Position numbers and translations under genes: made by a program. From Anaeramoeba ignava (taxonomy: Eukaryota; Metamonada; Anaeramoebidae): DNA of 64,000 nt. The notes under the pieces were generated by a model. That model had not been told where the DNA came from. It was given only the letters and a program-made list of their open reading frames with translations, and ran no database searches. The stretch spans positions 208,501-272,500 of the forward strand of contig JAPDFW010000070.1 in assembly GCA_028826165.1 (NCBI GenBank), written 5' to 3'. Below, in pieces: positions 57,734 through 64,000 of the stretch (position 1 is the stretch's first letter; every line of letters begins with the position of its first letter).

Positions 57734-58044
57734 TTAAAATTGGTCAACTAAATTCTTTTTAAATTCTTCAAAAGAGATTTTTCCATCTCCATCTTCATCT
57801 GCAATTTTCATTAATTCTTGGACTTCTTGATCAGTTACTTTATCATTAAGTTCAGTCATTAATTGTTTAAGCTCATCATAATCGATAAAACCATTTCCAT
57901 CCTTTTTAATAAATTTAATATAAAATTTTATTTTTAATATTAAAAAATTTTTTTTTTGCAATTTTAAATATAGATTTTAAAAGAATTTACAAGATCAATC
58001 ACGTCAAAAGCTTTTTTCATTTTTTTTTCTGTTGGTGGATCCAT
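57734..58044 (-). CDS. Small two-EF-hand calcium-binding protein
   Basis: Exons 58044-57991 and 57901-57734 give 73 residues. The first calcium loop, DLDGNGFIDYDE, is complete only after splicing: the intron falls between its second and third residues. The second loop is DEDGDGKISFEE. Both have Asp at 1 and 3, Gly at 6, Ile at 8 and Glu at 12, so both should bind calcium. The protein is a single EF-hand pair, half of a calmodulin, and starts MDPPTEKKMKKAFDVID. It ends LVDQF. The size resembles minimal two-hand sensors such as polcalcins; specific partners are unknown. Confidence 0.85.
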
Positions 58045-58366
58045 TGTTCTAAATAAAAATAAAAAGAAAAAATTATTTTAAATTTTTTTTTTGCTTTTTT
58101 TATTTTTATTTTTATTTTTTAATTTACTTTTTGTGTTTTGTGTTTTTTTGTTTTAATAAAGAAAAAAATGAAAAAATTAAATTTAAAAAAAAAATAAAAA
58201 TAAAAAATAATTTTAACTAATTTTGAGTCATTTTTTGGAAATTAAATTTAAAAAGCAAAAAAAAAAATTTGGATTAAAAAAATTCCTTTTTCTTATTCTT
58301 TTTCTTTTCTTATTCTTTTTCTTATTCTTATTCTTATTCTTATTCTTATTCTTATTCTTTCTGTTT
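58045..58366. other. Intergenic region between the EF-hand and lipase genes
   Basis: About 320 bases lie upstream of the EF-hand start. A run of TTCTTA hexamers near 58290-58360 is the only structure; the plus-strand Phe/Leu frame over it is an artefact. Confidence 0.55.
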
Positions 58367-60894
58367 TTAATCTTTCTTTTCTTCTTGATAAATATTTTTT
58401 ATCAATTCAATAATTTTTTTGTAAACTTTTTCTGGAGCATTCATTCCTAAAACATAACTAAAAAAATTATTTATATTTTAAATTAGATTTTTATTCCAAT
58501 TTTTATTCATATTTTTATTCCAATTTTTATTCCAATATTTATTTAAATTTTTATTTAAATTTTTATTCCAATTTATATTTATATTTTTATTCCAATTTAT
58601 ATTTATATTTTTATTTATATTTTTATTTAAATTTTTATTTAAATTTTTATTCCAATTTTTATTCCAATTTTTATTCCAATATTTATTTAAATTTTTATTT
58701 AAATTTTTATTCCAATTTTTATTCCAATTTATATTTATATTTTTATTTAAATTTTTATTTAAATTTTTATTCAAATTTTTATTCCAATTTTTATTTAAAT
58801 ATTTATTCCAATTTTTATTTAAATTTTTATTTAAATTTTTATTCTAATTTTTATTCCAATTTTTATTTAAATTTTTATTTAAATTTATATTTTTATTTAT
58901 ATTTAAATTTATTCAAATTTTTATTCCAATTTTTATTCCAATTTTTATTCCAATATTTATTCCAATTTTTATTTATATTTTAAATTAGATTTTTATTCAA
59001 ATATTTATTCCAATATTTATTCCAATTTTTATTTATATTTTTATTTATATTTTTATTTATATTTTCAATTTTTATTTATATTTTCAATTTTTATTTATAT
59101 TTTTATATTTAAATTTATATTATTTATACTCCATATGCCCAAAATCTTTATCTCTTTGTGTATAAAATGGTTTGAACTTTAAAGTTTTCAATAATAATTC
59201 AACATCTTTTAAATCTGCTAAACGATCTTGATCTCCATAAAACAACACAATTTTTGGATTTCCTTCTTCAAGTAAACTTAAATCAAAAGAAGGAGGATTT
59301 TTGAAATTAACTTTCTTTTTTCGATCCAAATCCATTTCACAATATTCACTTTCAGAATAATGAAGTTTATTTGTTTTGGAACTTCCATAATCAAAACGAT
59401 GAAACCGTTTTTTTCGAATTTCAAATGCCCATTGTCTTAGATTCATAATTGAAGTATCTCCACCCAAATATTTAGAATATAAAGGAAGATTTTTTGGATC
59501 AATTTGTGAACCATCCAAAAATTTCAAAAGTCCTGATACTGCTTTGGAAACGTTTGTTTTACTTGATTTCAATTCTGCAAATTTTCTTAACAATGGTGCA
59601 TGTGTATCCACTTTTCGAATACCCATTTTCATTAACAAGAAATCTGTGTTAAATGATGCAAGATTAATTAACAAAGCATTCCCAACATTTCCAACATAAC
59701 AAACCGGTGCTAATGCAATAAACATTTCCAATTTATCCGAAATATCAAAATATTCTTTATCACTTTTTGCTTGGATTTTGTCTTTTATTTTCTTAACAAA
59801 TTCCTGATCAACTTCAATAATTCTCCCAATTTTTTTTCCATCAATTTTTTCCTCCTCAATATTTTCAGTTATTTCATCAGGAAGAAGTTCAATTTCACCA
59901 TGTGAATTTGGGTCTTGATTCAATAATTCATTTGAATCATTTTCATCCAAATTAATTTCATTTGAATCATTTTTTTCTAAATTGATTTCATTTGAATCAC
60001 TTTTTTCCAAATTGATTTCAGTTGAATCACTTTTTTCTAAATTAATTTCATTTGAATCATTTTCCAAATTGATTTCATTTGAATCACTTTTTTCCAAATT
60101 AATTTCAGTTGAATCACTTTCTTTTCCTTTATTTTGATTTTCCCAATAATTGGTTAATTTCCTTTTTTTATCTAAACAAAGTGCTCCAAACATTTGTGAT
60201 GTTCCTTGACTATGTCCAATATAACAAATTTTAGAAAATTCAGTAAATTCAAGAACATAATTCAGATTTGCAGGCACATCAAATTCTGCCATATGTTGCC
60301 AACCAAAAGACCAATAAGCATCTTTTCTTTCTGTATATTTTTTATGTCCAACACTAAATCCATTAACTCTTGAATTTCCAATAAAGACATGATAGCTGTC
60401 AAAAAATAAAATATAAAAAATTAAAAAATAAAAATAAAAGTGGATCAAAAAAGGTGAATAAAAAAATGTCAAAAAAAAAAAAGCAAAAAATTGTTTTGTT
60501 TTTTTTTCTTTCTTTTTTAATTACCCTTCATCTGCAAGAAGAAATGAAATTGCTTTTTTTGGTCCATCAAGAACTGAAGAAAAACATGAATCAAAAAGTC
60601 CATGTTGAAAGAAAACTGGTGGTTTTGTTTTGAATTGTTTAAATGGTGGTGGAACGTCTTCATTTACTATTGAAAAAAGACAAAGTTCATAATCATCTTT
60701 TGTATCAATTTCATGTTTCATAATTGAATATCCATGATTGCTATTTTGTTTTGTTTATTTATTTTGAATAAAAATTACTTTTATTTTTTGTTTTTATTTT
60801 TATTTTGGATTAGTTTTGTTTTTTACATAACAAATTGCATAAAATTTTGTTGTCTTTGTTCAGCTGCTTTTTGTTCTATTGATTTTTCTTCCAT
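58367..60894 (-). CDS. Acid-lipase-family alpha/beta hydrolase (4 exons)
   Basis: Exons 60894-60827, 60740-60525, 60395-59130 and 58457-58367 give 546 residues. The pattern follows lysosomal acid and gastric lipases: KPPVFFQHGLFDS (oxyanion region), GYHVFIGNSRVNGFS, nucleophile elbow GHSQGT, Asp in LFYGDQDRLAD, and catalytic His in GHMDYVLGMNAPEKVY, the last spanning the exon 3-4 junction. The first 22 codons (MEEKSIEQKAAEQRQQ) are polar and lack a signal peptide, so a cytosolic or lipid-droplet steryl or glyceryl ester hydrolase is more likely than a secreted one. A repeat of SDSNEINLEK-type units (about six copies) is inserted soon after the nucleophile, in the lid region. The last intron (672 bases) is TTGGAATAAAAA repeat. 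Confidence 0.87.
58458..59129 (-). repeat. Lipase last intron, AATAAAAATTTAAAT / AATTGGAATAAAA repeat
   Basis: The GT-AG intron starts GTATAAAT and ends TTTTTTTAG on the minus strand. The interior mixes ATTGGAATAAAA and ATTTAAATAAAA units, a repeat type found only here. Confidence 0.85.
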
Positions 60895-61007
60895 TTTTTT
60901 TTTTAATTTTAGTTTTTTATTGTTAAAAAAAAATGAAAAATCAAAAATCAAAATTATTTTTTTTTTCATTTTTTTTCTTTTATTTTTTCAAATAATAAAA
61001 TATAAAA
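60895..61007. promoter_or_regulatory. Divergent promoter between the lipase and PTAR1-like genes
   Basis: The 113-base gap between starts at 60894 (minus) and 61008 (plus) consists of T-tracts with TTTTTTTTCATTTTTTTTC and TGAAAAATC words, the leader style seen before many ATGs in this window. Confidence 0.4.
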
Positions 61008-62277
61008 ATGAATATTAAACAAGTATTTCTCAAGTTTTATCAAATTCTTCATCAAGAAAAAATGTATTTATTTAATTAATTAATAATTTAATAATTATTT
61101 ATAAATTCTTTTTTTTATATATAAAAGAAATGAATGGGGAATTATTGATAAACAAGATTTCCCAAATTTAAATTTTGATCCCTTTTATTTAGAAACTAAA
61201 AAACTTGGAATTCCTTTAGAAATTATGACTTCTATTCATCTTTATGCAACAAAAAAACTTATTAAATTTAAAACAATAAATGAAAAATCTTCAAATGATA
61301 AAAAATTACAAAAAATTGATCAAATAACACTTGCAATTATGTTTTTTAATCCGTTAAATTATACTGCTTTTAATTGGAGAAGAAAATTACTTCTTGCAAG
61401 AAAAATTAATTTGAAAAAGGAATTGAAAATAAATAAAATATGTTTAACAAAAGATCCAAAAAGATCTGAATTATGGATATTTCGAAAATGGATGATCTTA
61501 AATTTTATATTGAATAATCCAAATGATTTGGATTTACAACAATTTATCTTGAAAGAACTCAATTTGTCTGGTTATTGCTCAGAAATTTATCCAAGAAATT
61601 ATCATTCTTGGACTTACAGAAATTGGATTTCAAAGCATCTCTCAATTCCAAATTTAATCCATCAAGAACTCAATCAAAATATGAAAAATTGGATCCAATC
61701 CCATGTTTCTGATTATTCAGGAATGAATCACAGGCAATCAATTATAAACTGGGTTTTCCTTCAAGAAAATTCTTCTCTTGAAACCAAAAACGCAATTCTT
61801 ATTGACGAAATTAATTTGAACCACAATTTATTGATTCAATTTCCTGAACATGAATCTTTATGGCATCATCGCAAATTTCTTTTCTTGAAATTTTTGAATA
61901 TTAATCAAATTCAATTCAATCAATTTCTCATTGAAAATCAATCAGTTTCCAAAAATTTTGATAAAGATACAATTGCGATTTATATTGAAAAGGATATTTT
62001 CAATCAAAAAGAATTTATTCATTTAGACAAAGTTATTCAAAATGAAATTGTATTAGTTGATTATTGTCAAAATTTAATAAATAATTCTCAATTCCAAAAT
62101 TCTAAAGCAGATTTGCCCATTTCTTATTTGATTTGGGTTTCTCAATTTGTTGTTTTGAAAATGAAGGATTTGAATTTAATTGGATTTGATGAAATTTTAA
62201 AACTAATCAACAAAAAAATGGAAAAATTCCCAAATCCAAAAATTTATTGGAATTCTTTTACTTTTGAAAAGAAATAA
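61008..62277 (+). CDS. PTAR1: PTAR1-like protein prenyltransferase alpha subunit
   Basis: Exons 61008-61063 and 61128-62277 (intron 64 bases, GT-AG) give 401 residues. PPTA repeats are clear: NPLNYTAFNWRRKLL, SELWIFRKWMI, YPRNYHSWTYRNWI, HVSDYSGMNHRQS and HESLWHHRKFLF. The NEWGIIDKQDFP segment and the KLGIPLEIM lead-in match PTAR1 rather than RabGGTA or FNTA. In animals PTAR1 pairs with RABGGTB to form GGTase-III, which adds geranylgeranyl groups to proteins such as farnesylated Ykt6. The window also carries Cys-Cys Rabs and CLIF CaaX proteins, so prenylation substrates are close by, though linkage may be chance. No lesion is seen. Confidence 0.85.
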
Positions 62278-63271
62278 AAATAAAAATCAAAATCAAAATC
62301 AAAATCAAAAATGAAAGAAGAATTGATTTAATTTAATATTTAATTTATAAATTAATTTAAAAATATAATTTAATATTTAATTTTATTATTAAAATAATAA
62401 TTTAATGTTTTAGATTTAAATATTTTATTATTTAAATATTTAACATATAAATATAAAAAATAAGAATAGATTTAATTTAATATTTAATTTATAAATTAAT
62501 TTAAAAATATAATTTAATATTTAATTTTATTATTAAAATAATAATTTAATGTTTTAGATTTAAATATTTTATTATTTAAATATTTAACATATAAATATAA
62601 AAAATAAGAATAGATTTAATTTAATATTTAATTTATAAATTAATTTAAAAATATAATTTAATATTTAATTTTATTATTAAAATAATAATTTAATGTTTTA
62701 GATTTAAATATTTTATTATTTAAATATTTAACATATAAATATAAAAAATAAGAATAGATTTAATTTAATATTTAATTTATAAATTAATTTAAAAATATAA
62801 TTTAATATTTAATTTTATTATTAAAATAATAATTTAATGTTTTAGATTTAAATATTTTATTATTTAAAAATATTTTGAAAATTGATTTTTTTGAAATTAA
62901 AATTTTATCTTTTTTTTTGAATTAAATTGAATTAATATTAATTTGGAAATTTGTTTTTAAAATTTAAATTTATTAATAATTTTTAAATTCCAAAAAAAAA
63001 ATTAAATTAAAAATTAAATTAAAATAATTTTCCTTTTTTTTTAATAATAAAAAATTAATAAAAAATAATAATAATTTATTAATAAATTAATTTAAAATAA
63101 TAAATTAAAAAGAAAATTAAATTAATTATTAATTTAAATTTATTCTTATTTTTTATATTTTTATTTATTTTCAAAATCCTTTTTTTTATTCATTTTTAAA
63201 TTTTTCATTTTTCCTTTTTTAAAAAAAAAAAACAAAAACAAAAAACAACAAAAAACAAAAACAAAAACAAA
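62278..63271. repeat. 144-bp minisatellite (3.8 copies) and AT-rich intergenic DNA
   Basis: A 144-base unit beginning GATTTAATTTAATATTTAAT recurs at 62325, 62469, 62613 and 62757 with essentially no divergence; the last copy breaks off near 62868. Unlike the other repeats in the window it has a long, complex unit. The rest, up to the ATG at 63272, is AT-rich sequence with a CAAAAACAAAAAACAACA run just upstream of the start. Confidence 0.9.
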
Positions 63272-64000
63272 ATGGATAATAATAATAATAACCAAATTGA
63301 AAATGCAAATCAAAATGAAAATCAAAATGAAAATGAAATGAAAAATTTAGAAAAAAAAGTAACAAAAAATTTAATTAAAAATTATTCAAACCTTTTAAAT
63401 GGAAATTCATTTAAAGATTTTTCAATTTTTGTTGAGAATAAATCAAATCCTTTTGAAATTAAAGTTCATAAATCAATTTTATCTTCAAGATCTCCTTTTT
63501 TTAATGAATCATTAAGGCAAGAATCTCTTTCTATTTCTTTAAATCAATTTAATAAAAAAGAAATGGAATCAATTTTGAGTTATATTTATTATGGAAATAT
63601 TTCTTTTGAGAATCAAGAAAATCTTATCCAATTATTGGAAATTTCAATTTATTTTAAATTAAATTTATTGAAAGAAATTATTCAAAAAAAAATTTCAAAT
63701 TCAATTAATTATTCAAATTTTTTCCAATTTTTATTCCAAAATCGAAATTTAAATTCAAATGAAATTGAAATAAAATGTTTTGAATTAATAAATCAAAATT
63801 TTTCCCAAATTCAAAATAATGAGAATTTATTCAATTTAACTAAAGAAGAAATTATCAAATTTATTCAATTTAAACAAGAAAAAAAAGAAATTTTTCAATT
63901 TGATTTTTTTCAATTTTTAAATAATTGGATTGAAAAAAGAAATCAAAGATTAAAAGGAAAGAAAGAAAAAGAAAAAGAAAAAGAAAAAGAAAAAGAAAAA
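63272..64000 (+). CDS. BTB-BACK domain protein, cut by the window end
   Basis: ATG at 63272 opens an Asn/Gln/Glu-rich leader ([20 protein letters not shown]). A BTB domain follows from about residue 48: FKDFSIFVENKSNPFEIKVH, KSILSSRSPFFNESL, ILSYIYYGNI and LLEISIYFKLNLLKEII. A BACK-like helical segment (YSNFFQFLFQNRNL, LFNLTKEEIIKFI, FLNNWIEKR) comes next, then a KEKEKEKE run at the window edge. It is unrelated in detail to the BTB of the RCC1-BTB family. No RCC1 or Kelch part is visible before the edge. It probably acts as a cullin-3 adaptor or scaffold (family inference). Confidence 0.85.
   Translation, partial: MDNNNNNQIENANQNENQNENEMKNLEKKVTKNLIKNYSNLLNGNSFKDFSIFVENKSNPFEIKVHKSILSSRSPFFNESLRQESLSISLNQFNKKEMESILSYIYYGNISFENQENLIQLLEISIYFKLNLLKEIIQKKISNSINYSNFFQFLFQNRNLNSNEIEIKCFELINQNFSQIQNNENLFNLTKEEIIKFIQFKQEKKEIFQFDFFQFLNNWIEKRNQRLKGKKEKEKEKEKEKEK

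Noticed and set aside
62325-62868. Possible CRISPR array
   Set aside because: The repeats are direct, adjacent and 144 bases long without unique spacers; the genome is eukaryotic.
1-64000. tRNA, rRNA, transposon or viral genes
   Set aside because: I saw no cloverleaf-like GC-rich stretch, transposase or integrase motif, terminal inverted repeats of an element, or viral hallmark gene.

Overview
This window reads as a nuclear genome fragment of an AT-rich, anaerobic protist. Genes are intron-rich with GT-AG introns, TAA/TGA stops are used normally, and Asn/Gln/Glu/Lys low-complexity tracts are abundant. The only clear energy-metabolism gene is a long eukaryotic-type pyruvate:ferredoxin oxidoreductase. 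Tandem RCC1-BTB and Rab-like families, PFOR and N/Q-rich proteins together suggest an Anaeramoeba-like anaerobic amoeba. That taxonomic call is inference; another anaerobic protist is possible.

Layout. 1-13.6 kb: a partial first exon, exosome subunit RRP4 with a frame break, a repetitive coiled-coil protein carrying TQT motifs, glycerol kinase (4 exons, minus strand), the AP-3 mu subunit (5 exons), and a small protein that is essentially a class I myosin TH1 domain. 13.7-21.2 kb: five tandem Rab-like GTPase genes with the same 4-exon structure, including an identical 13-nt microexon. 21.2-27.2 kb: three RCC1-BTB copies. 27.5-31.2 kb: PFOR. 31.4-36.6 kb: one giant N/Q/S/K-rich protein gene on the minus strand, with a possible ubiquitin-like N-terminus. 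36.8-40.4 kb: a PH-RasGAP protein (5 exons). 40.6-50.0 kb: five more RCC1-BTB copies, one plus and four minus, mostly broken. 50.2-57.4 kb: an unknown Lys/Glu-rich protein and a Clu/CLUH homologue. 57.7-61 kb: a two-EF-hand protein and an acid-lipase-family alpha/beta hydrolase. 61-62.3 kb: a PTAR1-like prenyltransferase alpha subunit. 62.3-64 kb: a 144-bp minisatellite and the start of a BTB-BACK gene cut by the window end.

Two themes link the genes. One is membrane traffic and lipid anchoring: AP-3 mu, Rab paralogs ending in Cys-Cys, a TH1 domain, RCC1-BTB proteins ending in a basic stretch plus a CLIF CaaX box, and a PTAR1-type prenyltransferase subunit. The other is genome dynamics: nearly every long intron holds its own private microsatellite, and gene families show fresh duplication, tail fragments, frame breaks and a duplicated ghost exon.

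Exon structures were derived by hand from GT-AG sites, reading-frame phase and family alignment from memory. All were checked for frame closure, but none against transcripts.
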